Notes: generated by a model from the sequence alone, not told the origin. A stretch of 64,000 nucleotides of DNA from Tsuneonella dongtanensis (GCF_001698205.1 NZ_CP016591.1:682001-746000), one strand, 5' to 3'. Counted from the first letter of the stretch, positions 45,552 through 55,500 are shown. Numbers and translations: made by a program.

Positions 45552-47273
45552 ATGAGTCGCCAATCTTTTGCGCCCCTGTCTGCGCTTGCCGCCATACTGT
45601 CGCTCGGTGCCTGCACGACCGTGCCCGCCGCACCGCCGGAGCCGGTGACGGTCCGCATCGCCGGGCTCAACGATTTCCACGGCAACCTCGAGCCGATCCG
45701 CCGCCAGCAGACCGTGCCGGGCGCGAACGGCGTTCCCAAGCAGGTCCGGGTCGCAGGCGCGGCCCACCTTGCCAGTGCTGTCGCCGCGGTGCGAGCGAAG
45801 GGCGAGCACAGCCTGGTCATCGCGGCCGGTGACCTCATCGGCGGCAGCCCGCTGGTCTCGTCCTATTTTCTCGACGAACCGGCGATCGGCGCGATGAACC
45901 GCATCGGTCTCGACTTCAACGCGGTCGGTAACCACGAATTCGACCGGGGCTGGCGCGAACTCAAGCGTATGCAGGATGGCGGCTGCGAGAAGCTGTCGCT
46001 GCGCGAGCCCTGCGCGGTCGAGCCGGACTTTTCCGGCGCGCGGTTCCGCTTTCTCGCTGCAAACGTCGCGATGCCCGACGGCACGACCCTGTTTCCGGCC
46101 TTCGGGATGCGCGAGTTCGGCACGGGCAAGCGAGCCGTCAATGTCGGAGTGATCGGCCTGACGCTCAAGGAAACGCCCACGCTCGTCACGCCGAGCGGCG
46201 TCGAGGGGCTGACTTTCGGCGACGAGGCGCGGGCGATCAATCAGGCAGTCGATGCGCTCGTCGCGCAAGGCGCCGATGCGCTCGTGGTGGCAATCCACCA
46301 GGGGCTCTACACCGAAGTCGGTTACAACGACAAAAGCTGCGGCGGGGTCTCGGGGCCGCTCATCGACATTCTCAGGGAGGTTGACCCGCGGGTGGACCTC
46401 GTGATCTCGGGCCACACCCACCGCGCCTACGTGTGCGACTTCGCGAAGATCGACCCGGCCCGCACTTTCCTCGTCACCAGCGCCGGGTACGGTGGGTCAT
46501 ACCTCACCGACATCGCGTTGACGATCGATCCCGCGCGTTCGGACGTCATTGCCAAGAGCGCCGACAACGTGGTGGTCCAGGTGGCCGACGGGTCGGAGGT
46601 CGCGGATTTCGGGGCCTTCCTTCCGAACGGCGAGGTCAGCGATTACGTCGCACGCTATGTTGCGGCGGCGGAGGACGCCGCCTCCCGGCCGGTCGGCCGT
46701 ATTTCGGGTCCGGCCCCCGATCCGGGCCCGGCAACGGAGGAAACCCAGCTCGGCAACCTCATCGCCGACGCGCAGCTGTTCGGTACCCGCGCTGCGGGCG
46801 CCGAGATCGCGCTGATGAACAACTCAGGGATACGGGTCGCGCTGACCCCTTCGGCCGACGGAACGGTGACCTACGGCGACATCTATGCCGTCCAGCCGTT
46901 CGGCAATACGCTTGTGACGAAGACCTTTACCGGAGCGCAGCTGGTCGCGCTGCTCGAGCAGCAGTTCGACGATGACGGGTTCGTGCAGACGTTCTCGACG
47001 TCCGAAGGTTTCAACATCGCCTACGACATGCGCCGCCCGGCGGGCAGCCGGCTTGTATCCGCAACCCTTCAGGGCAAGCCGATCGATCCGGCGCGAACCT
47101 ACCGGGTCACGATGAACAGCTTCCTCGCGGCCGGCGGAGACAGCTTCACGGTGTTCACGCAAGGCACCGAAACGGTCATCGGCGCGGTCGATCTGGATGC
47201 GATGGAGGAGTACTTGCGCGCGGTCGACGTGCGGCAGCTTCCCCCGCTGGGCCGGGTGCGCGAAATCCGCTAG
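45552..47273 (+). CDS. Lipoprotein 5'-nucleotidase/metallophosphatase
   Basis: A 573-residue periplasm-facing enzyme with lipobox LSLGAC. The calcineurin-like N-terminal domain shows LNDFHGNLEP, AAGDLIGGSP, GNHEFDRG, and a VISGHTHRAY histidine pair, so both metal sites are complete. The C-terminal 5'-nucleotidase domain has MNNSGIRV and TFTGAQLVALLEQQF. Likely acts on extracytoplasmic nucleotides or UDP-sugars. Convergent with the TetR gene, sharing CTAG. Confidence 0.92.
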   Translation: MSRQSFAPLSALAAILSLGACTTVPAAPPEPVTVRIAGLNDFHGNLEPIRRQQTVPGANGVPKQVRVAGAAHLASAVAAVRAKGEHSLVIAAGDLIGGSPLVSSYFLDEPAIGAMNRIGLDFNAVGNHEFDRGWRELKRMQDGGCEKLSLREPCAVEPDFSGARFRFLAANVAMPDGTTLFPAFGMREFGTGKRAVNVGVIGLTLKETPTLVTPSGVEGLTFGDEARAINQAVDALVAQGADALVVAIHQGLYTEVGYNDKSCGGVSGPLIDILREVDPRVDLVISGHTHRAYVCDFAKIDPARTFLVTSAGYGGSYLTDIALTIDPARSDVIAKSADNVVVQVADGSEVADFGAFLPNGEVSDYVARYVAAAEDAASRPVGRISGPAPDPGPATEETQLGNLIADAQLFGTRAAGAEIALMNNSGIRVALTPSADGTVTYGDIYAVQPFGNTLVTKTFTGAQLVALLEQQFDDDGFVQTFSTSEGFNIAYDMRRPAGSRLVSATLQGKPIDPARTYRVTMNSFLAAGGDSFTVFTQGTETVIGAVDLDAMEEYLRAVDVRQLPPLGRVREIR

Positions 47274-47902
47274 GCCGCCCGCAGTCCCTTGACCCCCCGC
47301 GCCCCGCGATCGGCGGCGCAGAGCCCTGCGAACAGCGTGTCGACGATCCGCCCGAGCTTTTCCTCGCTCAGGCGGTGGTCGAGGTAGGTCAGCGCTTCGG
47401 CGAAGATATAGGGGTGCACCATCTGGTTGATGAGGCTCAAGGCCTCGTCGATCGCCAGCCCCTCGAATGCGCCCTCCGCCTGCGCCTGCGCGATAAGCTC
47501 GCACAGGTAGTGATCGGCCAGGTCGACGTAGCTGCGGACGCGTTCGAAATGCACCGAGCCCAGTTCGCAATAGACCCTGAAGGCCGCCGGATCGGCGCGA
47601 AAGCGTTCGCGCTGCAAGACGAAGCGGCGGGCGAAGAATTCGAACATCTTGCGATTGGGCGGGAGGTCGGTCGCCAGCACCTCTTCCATGATGGCGATGT
47701 GCCCGACGAACCAGTTCTCGACGATGGCGTCGAACAGGTCGGTTTCCTCGGGAAAGATCGCCTCCACCCTCGCGCGGGGGAACCCTCCTCCCGATGCCAG
47801 GGCAGCGCGGGTCACGTCGTGACCGGTCTGTTCGATCATGCGCATCGCGGCGCGGACGAGGCGCACTTTCTCGCTGGCGGGATCTGGCCCGGCGCCGGTC
47901 AT
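47270..47902 (-). CDS. TetR family transcriptional regulator
   Basis: A 210-residue repressor-like protein. The N-terminal helix-turn-helix spans about RLVRAAMRMIEQTGHDVTRAALASGGGFPRARVEAIFP, with the usual TetR spacing, and the remainder is an all-helical ligand/dimer domain (NRKMFEFFARRF, LINQMVHPYIFAEAL). The turn glycines (SGGG) are one residue longer than the standard. Target and ligand are unknown. ATG 47902 has GGAG 7 nt upstream. Confidence 0.82.
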   Translation of the reverse strand: MTGAGPDPASEKVRLVRAAMRMIEQTGHDVTRAALASGGGFPRARVEAIFPEETDLFDAIVENWFVGHIAIMEEVLATDLPPNRKMFEFFARRFVLQRERFRADPAAFRVYCELGSVHFERVRSYVDLADHYLCELIAQAQAEGAFEGLAIDEALSLINQMVHPYIFAEALTYLDHRLSEEKLGRIVDTLFAGLCAADRGARGVKGLRAA

Positions 47903-47984
47903 GGTCAAGCTCCCGTCGTGCCTACGCCGGACTATGTAGAGGCTGACGCGCGTGGCGTGAAGGGCCGCGCGCGTTGATTTTTCC

Positions 47985-48410
47985 TCACATTGTCGTGCGC
48001 CGCCAGGTCACGTCCTCGGTAAACGGACCGGTCACCGGCGCGTTCTTGTCGGCGAGCTTGTACACCGCGCCATCGGCGATCGCATAGACGTCGTCTCCGA
48101 TCAGGATGCGGCTATTGTCCGAATACCAGTTGTAGGTACCCTTGGTGACGGTGCCGTCGGCCGCGGTCAGGGTCCAGCTGTCGTTCGGACCGAGCGCGAG
48201 CGTGCTCGTCTTACCGTCGGCGCCGGTCTGGCTGTATGAGCCTTCGTACTTCACGCTGGTGCGCGCATTCGTGGGCACGGCCGGGAAAGTGGCCTCTGCC
48301 ATCGGAGCGGTCGCGGCGGTGGTATCGGCGGGAGCGGGTTCGGTCTTCGCGCCGCCGCACGCGGCAAGGGCGAACGAAGTGGCGGCGGCAAGCATCAGGC
48401 GGGTTTTCAT
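47985..48410 (-). CDS. Small predicted lipoprotein
   Basis: A 141-residue lipoprotein (SFALAACG) with an Ala/Pro/Thr linker and a beta-rich C-terminal domain (SVKYEGSYSQTGADGKTSTLAL, then VTKGTYNWYSDNSRILI). The repeated glycine-aromatic strands look like a small barrel or lipocalin-like fold. ATG 48410 with GGAGAG upstream; the frame extends upstream without similarity. No family recognised. Confidence 0.72.
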   Translation of the reverse strand: MKTRLMLAAATSFALAACGGAKTEPAPADTTAATAPMAEATFPAVPTNARTSVKYEGSYSQTGADGKTSTLALGPNDSWTLTAADGTVTKGTYNWYSDNSRILIGDDVYAIADGAVYKLADKNAPVTGPFTEDVTWRRTTM

Positions 48411-48462
48411 GGGCGACTCTCCGTTGGCGTTGCCAAACCAACGGACGAGCACTGTCGAAGTT

Positions 48463-49257
48463 TCAGCCCTTCTTCGGCGGCAGGGGGAAAAACCCCGACG
48501 TGCGTGCGACATAGTCGGCATAGGCCGGTCTCCGCTTGGCCATGCCGGCTTCGAGCAGCGGCTTGCCCGACCATCGGGTGAGGGTGAAGGTCAGGAACAG
48601 CGGCCCGATCACCGTCGCCGCAGCGACCAACCAGCCGGCGCTCGCGGCTGCCAGCCAGATGCCCCACCACGCGCAGGCATCGCCGAAATAATTGGGATGC
48701 CGGGTATAGCGCCACAGCCCCTTGTCCATCACCTGGCCCTTGTTCGCGGGATCGGAGCGGAAGCGGGCGAGCTGCCAGTCGCCGACCCATTCGAAGAATA
48801 TCCCGACCAACCACAGCGCAAAGCCGACCAGTGCGAGGCCGCTGATCGGCTGGACGCTCCCCGCCGCGACAATTCCCGCCTGCGCCGGGCTCGAGACGAG
48901 GAACAGGAGAACCGCCTGGCCGAGGAATACCTTGGTCAGCGCTGCCGATGCGAACTGTCCCTGTTCGCGGGGCTTGCGCATCATGCGGGCATAGCGCGGG
49001 TCTTCTCCCTCGCGGCGCCAACGGCGGAAGAGATAGATGGCGAGGCGCCCACCCCATAGGACCGCCATCGCCATGATCAAGGTCGCGAGCGGCCCCGGCT
49101 CGGCGATCCGCAGCCAGCTGACCAAGGCCAGCAGTGCCATGCCGCCGCCCCAGAAGCTGTCGATGAACGAGACGTCGTTTATCTGAAGCGAAATGGCCCA
49201 GAGCAGCAGGACCAGCCCCAGCAGGATCGCGGCGTTGCCAAGAAGGGCTTCAACCAT
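48463..49257 (-). CDS. DUF1295 membrane protein (steroid 5-alpha-reductase-like)
   Basis: A 264-residue integral membrane protein with six to seven hydrophobic segments. The C-terminal part has GLWRYTRHPNYFGDACAWWGIWL and the KPLLEAGMAKRRPAYADYVARTSGFFPLPPKKG end, the DUF1295/ICMT-like signature for NADPH-dependent reductases or methyltransferases of lipids. It overlaps the upstream acyltransferase by 8 bp, so a membrane-lipid role is likely. Confidence 0.9.
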   Translation of the reverse strand: MVEALLGNAAILLGLVLLLWAISLQINDVSFIDSFWGGGMALLALVSWLRIAEPGPLATLIMAMAVLWGGRLAIYLFRRWRREGEDPRYARMMRKPREQGQFASAALTKVFLGQAVLLFLVSSPAQAGIVAAGSVQPISGLALVGFALWLVGIFFEWVGDWQLARFRSDPANKGQVMDKGLWRYTRHPNYFGDACAWWGIWLAAASAGWLVAAATVIGPLFLTFTLTRWSGKPLLEAGMAKRRPAYADYVARTSGFFPLPPKKG

Positions 49258-49879
49258 CGCGTTTCATCCTTTCGGCTTCTTCGGCCAGCCGCCGGAATCG
49301 CAGGCAGTCGGGCATCTTCGACAGGTAGAATTCCGCGAACTTCGCAAGATCGGCGGCAAGGTCCTCGCTCGGCCAGATCGGCGCGCCAATCCCGCCGCGC
49401 ATCGTCTCGTGATTCACCCACGCCGGCACGATCGGCACGCCCGCCGCGCGCGCTATGTGCCAGAAGCCGGAGCGCCATTCGCCGCTGCTGCTGCGCGACC
49501 CCTCGGGCGCCATGACCAGCGCCAGTTCATCGGACGCCTCGAAAGCCTGCGCGACCTGATCGACGTAGTTCGAACCGCGTTTCGAGCGGTCGACGCTGAT
49601 CCCGCCCATGTCCTGCATGAAGCGGGTCATCGGCCACTTGAACAGCGTGTGCTTGCCCATGAAGCTCGGAAGGATGCCGAGCCTGTGGGTCGCGCCGATG
49701 AAGAATACGAAATCCCAGTTCGAGGTATGCGGCGCGCCGGTGATGACGAACTTCGGCACACCCGGGTGCTCGCCCTCGATCCGCCAGCCCTTCCACCGAT
49801 AGAGCTCGATGAGGATGCGCCGCACGAGGCGCGAGAGGAGCGACGCGTCGCTGCCTGCCAAAGAGCGTCCGCCTGTCAC
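49250..49879 (-). CDS. Lysophospholipid acyltransferase family protein
   Basis: A 209-residue PlsC-type acyltransferase. The catalytic H-x4-D is APHTSNWDF, the second block is FKWPMTRFMQDMGGI, and the third PEGSRS. It probably attaches an acyl chain to lysophospholipid or a related acceptor. GTG 49879, with AGGA about 5 nt upstream, is preferred; the frame continues upstream to TTG 49933 without similarity. Overlaps the DUF1295 gene. Confidence 0.87.
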   Translation of the reverse strand: MTGGRSLAGSDASLLSRLVRRILIELYRWKGWRIEGEHPGVPKFVITGAPHTSNWDFVFFIGATHRLGILPSFMGKHTLFKWPMTRFMQDMGGISVDRSKRGSNYVDQVAQAFEASDELALVMAPEGSRSSSGEWRSGFWHIARAAGVPIVPAWVNHETMRGGIGAPIWPSEDLAADLAKFAEFYLSKMPDCLRFRRLAEEAERMKRDG

Positions 49880-49943
49880 TGCATCCTGTCTCCCACCGGA
49901 CCGCTGCTTCGCACGCCCGAAGGCAGCGGACAAGCCGCCCCGG

Positions 49944-51551
49944 TCACATCCGGAACACGCCGAACGCGGGCCGCTCCGGAATGGGCGCTTCGAGCGTCGC
50001 GGCGAAGGCGAGGCCGAGGACGTCGCGCGTCTGCACCGGGTCGATCACGCCGTCGTCCCACAGGCGGGCGGTGGCGTAGTACGGGTTGCCCTCGTCCTCG
50101 TACTTCTGGCGGATCGGGGCCTTGAACTCCTCGGCCTCTTCCGGGGTCCACTTGTCGGCGTCGCGGTGGACGGTGGCCAGCACCGATGCCGCCTGCTCGC
50201 CGCCCATCACGCTGATGCGGGCGTTGGGCCAGGTGAACAGGAAGCGCGGGCCGTAGGCGCGGCCGCACATGCCGTAGTTGCCCGCCCCGAAGCTGCCGCC
50301 GATGACTACGGTGACCTTGGGTACGGTGGCGGTGGCGACCGCGGTGACGAGCTTCGCGCCGTGCTTGGCGATGCCCTCTGCCTCGTATTTGCCGCCGACC
50401 ATGAAGCCCGAAATGTTCTGCAAGAACAACAGCGGGATGCGCCGCTGGCAGGCGAGTTCGATGAAATGCGCGCCCTTCATGGCGCTTTCGGAAAACAGCA
50501 CGCCATTGTTGGCGAGGATCGCCACCGGAATGCCCCAGATGTGCGCGAATCCGCAGACGAGGGTACTACCGTAGAGCGCCTTGAACTCGTGGAATTCGCT
50601 GCCGTCGACGATCCGGGCAATCACCTCGTGCACGTCGTAGGGCGCGCGGACGTCGTCGGGGATGAGAGCGTAGAGATCGTCGGCGTCGAACTTCGGCGCT
50701 CTGGGAGTGACGATTTCGACATTATCTGCCGCCGAAGTATTCGCGCCCAGGTGACTGACGATATCGCGCACGATGGTCAGCGCATGCTCGTCGTTCTCGG
50801 CCAGGTGATCGACCACGCCGGACTTGCGCGCATGGAGGTCGCCGCCGCCCAGGTCCTCGGCCGAGATCTCCTCGCCCGTCGCGGCCTTCACCAGCGGCGG
50901 TCCGGCGAGGAAGATCGTGCCCTGTTCGCGCACGATCACGGTCTCGTCGGACATCGCGGGCACATAGGCCCCGCCCGCGGTGCAGCTGCCCATCACGCAG
51001 GCGATCTGCGGGATGCCGAGCGCCGACATGTTGGCCTGGTTGAAGAAGATCCGCCCGAAGTGCTCGCGGTCAGGGAAGACCTCGGCCTGGTAGGGCAGGT
51101 TCGCCCCGCCGCTGTCGACGAGGTAGATGCACGGCAGACGGTTCTCGGTCGCGATTTCCTGCGCGCGCAGGTGCTTCTTGACCGTCATCGGGTAGTAGCT
51201 GCCGCCCTTCACGGTGGGATCATTGGCGACGATCATCACCTGCCGGCCGGACACCCGCCCGATGCCGCAGATCATCGAGGCGCCGGAAACGTCGCCTTCG
51301 TACATCCCGTTCGCGGCGAGCTGGCCGATCTCGAGGAAAGGCGAGCCTGGATCGAGCAGCCGCTCGACCCGGTCCCTCGGGAGCAATTTCCCGCGCGAAA
51401 CGTGGCGCTCGCGGTGATTTTCCGGCCCGCCGAGCGCGGCTTCGGCAACCTTGGAGCGCAAGGATTCGGCGAGGCCCTTGTTGTGCGCGAACCGCGCCTT
51501 CGCCTCGGCGCTCTCGTGATCGAGCTTTGTCGTCAGAACGGGGGCAGACAT
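49944..51551 (-). CDS. Acyl-CoA carboxylase carboxyltransferase subunit (methylcrotonyl-CoA type)
   Basis: A 535-residue biotin-dependent carboxyltransferase. [36 protein letters not shown] at the start and [15 protein letters not shown] in the C-terminal domain are typical of methylcrotonyl-CoA carboxylase beta (LiuB/MccB), used in leucine breakdown. The next minus-strand gene upstream is an isovaleryl-CoA dehydrogenase, which performs the preceding step, supporting this assignment. The biotin-carrying alpha subunit is not in the window. AGGAG stands 5 nt before ATG 51551. Confidence 0.9.
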   Translation of the reverse strand: MSAPVLTTKLDHESAEAKARFAHNKGLAESLRSKVAEAALGGPENHRERHVSRGKLLPRDRVERLLDPGSPFLEIGQLAANGMYEGDVSGASMICGIGRVSGRQVMIVANDPTVKGGSYYPMTVKKHLRAQEIATENRLPCIYLVDSGGANLPYQAEVFPDREHFGRIFFNQANMSALGIPQIACVMGSCTAGGAYVPAMSDETVIVREQGTIFLAGPPLVKAATGEEISAEDLGGGDLHARKSGVVDHLAENDEHALTIVRDIVSHLGANTSAADNVEIVTPRAPKFDADDLYALIPDDVRAPYDVHEVIARIVDGSEFHEFKALYGSTLVCGFAHIWGIPVAILANNGVLFSESAMKGAHFIELACQRRIPLLFLQNISGFMVGGKYEAEGIAKHGAKLVTAVATATVPKVTVVIGGSFGAGNYGMCGRAYGPRFLFTWPNARISVMGGEQAASVLATVHRDADKWTPEEAEEFKAPIRQKYEDEGNPYYATARLWDDGVIDPVQTRDVLGLAFAATLEAPIPERPAFGVFRM

Positions 51552-51615
51552 CTTCTCTCCTTGACCCGCGCCCTAACGCTCTTGCATCCACTCGCCAAGC
51601 GGGGAGGACAGCGCA

Positions 51616-52656
51616 GTGTTCAAGTGGATCGTCGCGGCCATGCTGGTCGCTTTCTCCCTCCCCAGTTCTGCCTCGGCGCAGGAGGGCATATACCAGCCGC
51701 CGGTTCCCCCACCGTGCCGCCGGGTGGGGGACGTGCCCGGCTTGACGATCGATCCGCAGATCGCCGCGAATCTAGCCGAGATCGGCCTCGACCGCGCGGG
51801 GGTGTTCGAACGGATGCAGGAAACCTCGATCCCCGAGACGATGGGCTGCTGGGCGATGCCGGTGGGCAACTTCGACAGCCAGCTCGTCTCGGTGGGAATG
51901 GCGCAGTGGAACTACGGCACGGGCAGCCTGCAGCCGGTGCTCAAGGAATGGCGCGCGTCCTTCGGATCGAAGCGCAAGGCAAAGCGCGAACTCGCGCGGC
52001 TGGCCCCGACCTACGGCAAGCTGCTGTTCTCGAAAGGCTGCCTTGCGGTGCCGGTTTCGGACGAATGCCGGGCCGGCATCCTCGCCGCGCACGGACCCGA
52101 CGGGAAGCTCAACCCCGTCATCTTGAGCGAGCTCACCGCGCTGTTCGAGAGCGACGCGATGCTGCAGGTCCAGCTCGATCACTACCTCGCCTTGCTCGGC
52201 GACGTGCGCGGCGAACTGCAGCGCGTCTTCCCCTACGGCCCGATCACCCCGCGCAAAGTGCGCTGGGCGATCGACACCCGGGTCCAGCAGAACCGCCTCC
52301 CGCCGAGCGAGGACATCGCGCGCCTGCGCCAGAAGCTCGTGGCCATGCCCCCCGAGGAACGCTGGCAGCGGCTGGATGCGATCTTCGACTGGTACGAGGC
52401 GCTCTCCAAGACCATCGACCAGGACGGGATCGGTCGCGACTACGCCTGGAACGTCGTCCAGTGGCGCTGCCTGATGGAGATCGGCCGGATCGACGACGAG
52501 CAGTACGAACTGCTTCACATCACCTTCCTGCGCAGCCGCTCCGCGACCGGCAACTCGGGCCGCTGGCAGGCGCTTACCTTTTCGCGACGCGGCAAGATCA
52601 TCCTCGGCGTCGGCAGCGTCAGCGGCGTGCGCGACGGGAGCTGCACCGGGTCCTAG
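51616..52656 (+). CDS. Secreted hypothetical protein, lysozyme-superfamily-like
   Basis: A 346-residue exported protein; signal peptide ends SSASAQ (about residue 22). A segment AQWNYGTGSLQPVLKEW resembles chitosanase or peptidoglycan-type hydrolases, where a catalytic acid normally lies just before, here possibly E of the ETMGCW stretch. Eight cysteines could form disulfides. The assignment is weak. GTG 51616 has GGGGAGGA about 8 nt upstream. It is placed on the opposite strand between the isovaleryl-CoA dehydrogenase and carboxyltransferase genes. Confidence 0.65.
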   Translation: MFKWIVAAMLVAFSLPSSASAQEGIYQPPVPPPCRRVGDVPGLTIDPQIAANLAEIGLDRAGVFERMQETSIPETMGCWAMPVGNFDSQLVSVGMAQWNYGTGSLQPVLKEWRASFGSKRKAKRELARLAPTYGKLLFSKGCLAVPVSDECRAGILAAHGPDGKLNPVILSELTALFESDAMLQVQLDHYLALLGDVRGELQRVFPYGPITPRKVRWAIDTRVQQNRLPPSEDIARLRQKLVAMPPEERWQRLDAIFDWYEALSKTIDQDGIGRDYAWNVVQWRCLMEIGRIDDEQYELLHITFLRSRSATGNSGRWQALTFSRRGKIILGVGSVSGVRDGSCTGS

Positions 52657-52658
52657 AC

Positions 52659-53825
52659 CTACCCCGCCGCGCCGATCAGTTCGCGGCCGATCAGCATGCG
52701 GCGGATCTCGTTCGTCCCCGCGCCGATGTCGAGCAGCTTGGCGTCGCGCAGGTAGCGTTCGACCGGCCAGTCCTTGGTATAGCCCGCGCCGCCCAGCGCC
52801 TGGACCGCTTCTCCCGCGACGCGGAAGGCGTTCTCGCTCGCCAGCAGGATCGCGCCCGCGGCGTCGAAGCGGGTGGTCTGTCCCGCATCGCAGCTTTTCG
52901 CGACGGCGTAGGTATAGGCGCGCGCCGATTGCAGCGCGACGTACATGTCGGCGACCTTGGCCTGCATCAGCTGGAACGCGCCGATAGGCTTGCCGAACTG
53001 CTTGCGCTCGCGGAGGTAGGGGATGACCGTGTCGAGGCAGGCCTGCATGATTCCGAGCTGCAGCCCGGCGAGCACCACGCGTTCGTAGTCGAGCCCGCTC
53101 ATCAGCACGCCGACGCCGCCGTTGAGCGGGCCCATCACCCGCTCCTCGGGAATCTCGCAATCGTCGAACACCAGCTCCGCCGTGGGGCTGCCGCGCATCC
53201 CCATCTTGTCGATCTTCTGGCCGATCGAGAAACCCGGGTCGTCCTTCTCGATCAGGAACGCGGTGATGCCGCGGCTGCCGGCGTGACCGTCGGTCTTGGC
53301 ATAGACCACCAGCGTGTCGGCGTACGTCGCGTTGGTGATCCAGAACTTGGTGCCGTTGAGCACATAGCCGCCCTGTACCGCGTCGGCCTTGAGCTTCATC
53401 GAGACGACGTCCGACCCGGCCGAAGCCTCGGACATCGCGAGGCTGCCGACATGCTCGCCGCTGATGAGGCCCGGCAGGTACTTCGCCTTCTGCTCGGCAT
53501 TGCCCCAGCGGCGGATCTGGTTGACGCAGAGGTTCGAATGCGCGCCGTAGCTGAGGCCGACGCTGGCCGAGGCACGGCTGATTTCCTCGACCGCAATGAC
53601 GTGTTCGAGATAGCCCAGGCCAAGGCCGCCGAACTCCTCCTCCACGGTAATGCCGTGGAGGCCGAGCTCACCCATCGCCGGCCACAATTCCTGCGGGAAC
53701 CAGTCCTCGCGGTCGGCGCGCTCTGCAAGCGGGGCAACCTGCTCGTCGGCGAAGCGGGCGGTCGCCTCGCGGATCATCTCGGCGCTTTCGCCGAGCTGGA
53801 AATCGAAATCGGGGGTGGCGCGCAA
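52659..53825 (-). CDS. Isovaleryl-CoA dehydrogenase
   Basis: A 388-residue acyl-CoA dehydrogenase of the leucine pathway. Motifs include [16 protein letters not shown] for FAD/substrate binding, [38 protein letters not shown], and the terminal [35 protein letters not shown]; the glutamate in the LDYERVVLA region is where isovaleryl-CoA dehydrogenases place the catalytic base. TTG 53825 (after GGAG) gives the usual MRATPDFDF-like N-terminus. Paired with the carboxyltransferase downstream, but interrupted by an opposite-strand gene. Confidence 0.9.
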   Translation of the reverse strand: MRATPDFDFQLGESAEMIREATARFADEQVAPLAERADREDWFPQELWPAMGELGLHGITVEEEFGGLGLGYLEHVIAVEEISRASASVGLSYGAHSNLCVNQIRRWGNAEQKAKYLPGLISGEHVGSLAMSEASAGSDVVSMKLKADAVQGGYVLNGTKFWITNATYADTLVVYAKTDGHAGSRGITAFLIEKDDPGFSIGQKIDKMGMRGSPTAELVFDDCEIPEERVMGPLNGGVGVLMSGLDYERVVLAGLQLGIMQACLDTVIPYLRERKQFGKPIGAFQLMQAKVADMYVALQSARAYTYAVAKSCDAGQTTRFDAAGAILLASENAFRVAGEAVQALGGAGYTKDWPVERYLRDAKLLDIGAGTNEIRRMLIGRELIGAAG

Positions 53826-53931
53826 GGCTCGTCTCTCCTGTTCGTGGCCTGCGCATAGGACCGCGCTTGCGGCCATGCAAATCCTGCCTTTCCAGACACT
53901 TGCGCTGGGATCAAGTTCGACTCATAAGGTG

Positions 53932-53960
53932 TTGAACACAATCCGGAATTCCGATAGATT
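53932..53960 (+). promoter_or_regulatory. Candidate promoter of the histidine kinase gene
   Basis: TTGAAC (53932-53937) and TAGATT (53955-53960) are separated by 17 bp, the optimal spacing for the main sigma factor. The A+T-rich patch differs from flanking sequence. It supports a start at GTG 53980. Confidence 0.45.
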
Positions 53961-53979
53961 TCCCGCTGGATCGCAAATC

Positions 53980-55500
53980 GTGAAACTGGAAGGTAACCCG
54001 TCAGGGCCATTGGGGGCCACGCCGTCTGCCGCGTTCTGCGGCGAGGACGACCGCGTCACCGTGCTCGCCAGCTACGCGCCGGATGCGATCGAGGATGATC
54101 CCGAACTGGCCGGCATTGCCGCGTTCGCCGCACAGCTCACCTCCAGCCCGATAGCGCTCGTCAGCCTGGTCGAGAGCGAGCGGCAGCGCTTCCTCGTGCG
54201 TGAAGGGCTGGAAACGCGCGAAACGCCGCGCCCGCTGAGTTTCTGTGCGCACGCGATGCTCGGCGACCAAGTCATGGAAGTATGCGACGCGACCCAGGAC
54301 CCGCGGTTCGCCGAGAACGAACTCGTGACCGGCGATATGGGTCTTCGCTTCTACGCGGGTGCGCCGCTCGTCTCTCCCGAAGGGGCTCCGCTCGGTGCGC
54401 TCTGCGTGATCGACACGGTGCCGCGGCCCGAAGGTCTGACGGATCTCCAGCGCAATGGTCTCGAAGTGCTGGCACGTGCCGTGATGCGGCGGCTGGAGAC
54501 GCAGCGGACCGAACTGGCAACCAATGCCCGGGAAACCGAAAGCGCTCGCACGATGCGGGAGATCGCCGACCTCTTGCCCGCCATCATCTGGTCGGCGGAC
54601 GGCGATGGGAACTTCGACTACTTCAACTCGCGCTGGAAAGAGATAACCGGGCTCGATCGACCCAAGGTGACCGACGACTGGCGACCCGTGGTCCATCCCG
54701 AGGATACCGACGCGGCATTTGGCGCCTGGGGCGACAGCGCGCAGACCGGCAAGCCGTTCGAGAGCGAATATCGCCTCAAGCATGCGGACGGTTCCTGGCG
54801 CTGGACGCTTTCGCGTGCGATCCCGCTCCTGGGCGCGGATGGCACGATCCGCCGCTGGTACGGCACCTTGACTGATGTCGACGACGGTCACCGCGTGTCG
54901 GAAAACCGCGACCTGCTCGCCAAGGAGCTGTCGCACCGCATCAAGAACATATTCGCGGTCGTCGCGGGGCTGGTTTCGATCCGCGCGCGGCGGCACAAAG
55001 AGGCGAAGGAATTCGCGACCGAACTCATCGACGCAATTCGCTCGCTGGGCCGCGCGCACGACTTCGTCCGCCCTGTCGAAGGCGTGAAAGGCGACAGCCT
55101 GCGCGGCCTGCTGAAGGAGCTCATGGCGCCCTATGGTGACGACCGTGCACGCGTGACGATCGGAGGCGCCGATTGCGAGATCGGCCCGCGCGCGGCCACC
55201 CCGCTGGCGCTGATCTTTCACGAACTCGCGACCAACTCGGCCAAGTACGGCGCGCTGTCGGTGGAGATCGGCCGGGTCGAGATCGAGATCGACTGCGGTT
55301 CCGATGCCGAGCGGGCACGGATATCCTGGCGCGAGCACGGCGGGCCGCCGGCGCCGCAGGTGCCGGGCACCGAAGGCTTCGGCTCGCGGCTCGTCCAGAT
55401 GTCGATCGAGGGCCAGCTTGGCGGCACGATGGATCGCCGGTTCGAGGCAGGTGGCCTCGCGGTCGACCTGTCGATTCCGCTGAAGTCGATCCGCAGCTAG
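53980..55500 (+). CDS. GAF-PAS HWE-type sensor histidine kinase
   Basis: A 506-residue soluble kinase. A GAF domain (about residues 25-165, with PIALVSLVESERQRFLV and FCAHAML...CDATQDPRF) is followed by a PAS domain (about 190-305, IIWSADGDGNFDYFNSRWKEITG) and an HWE/HisKA_2 kinase domain with the phosphoacceptor ELSHRIKNIFAVV and a GHKL part FHELATNSAKYGAL. No membrane segment is present, so it senses a cytosolic cue. HWE kinases often feed the alphaproteobacterial general stress pathway; no response regulator is adjacent. ATG 53875 is an alternative start giving 541 residues. Confidence 0.9.
   Translation: MKLEGNPSGPLGATPSAAFCGEDDRVTVLASYAPDAIEDDPELAGIAAFAAQLTSSPIALVSLVESERQRFLVREGLETRETPRPLSFCAHAMLGDQVMEVCDATQDPRFAENELVTGDMGLRFYAGAPLVSPEGAPLGALCVIDTVPRPEGLTDLQRNGLEVLARAVMRRLETQRTELATNARETESARTMREIADLLPAIIWSADGDGNFDYFNSRWKEITGLDRPKVTDDWRPVVHPEDTDAAFGAWGDSAQTGKPFESEYRLKHADGSWRWTLSRAIPLLGADGTIRRWYGTLTDVDDGHRVSENRDLLAKELSHRIKNIFAVVAGLVSIRARRHKEAKEFATELIDAIRSLGRAHDFVRPVEGVKGDSLRGLLKELMAPYGDDRARVTIGGADCEIGPRAATPLALIFHELATNSAKYGALSVEIGRVEIEIDCGSDAERARISWREHGGPPAPQVPGTEGFGSRLVQMSIEGQLGGTMDRRFEAGGLAVDLSIPLKSIRS

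Noticed and set aside
49809-53858. A very long open frame (about 1349 codons) on the plus strand
   Set aside because: It runs antisense to the acyltransferase, carboxyltransferase and dehydrogenase genes and out of frame with the secreted protein at 51616; its translation has no domain and shows the Arg/Ala/His bias typical of antisense frames in G+C-rich DNA.
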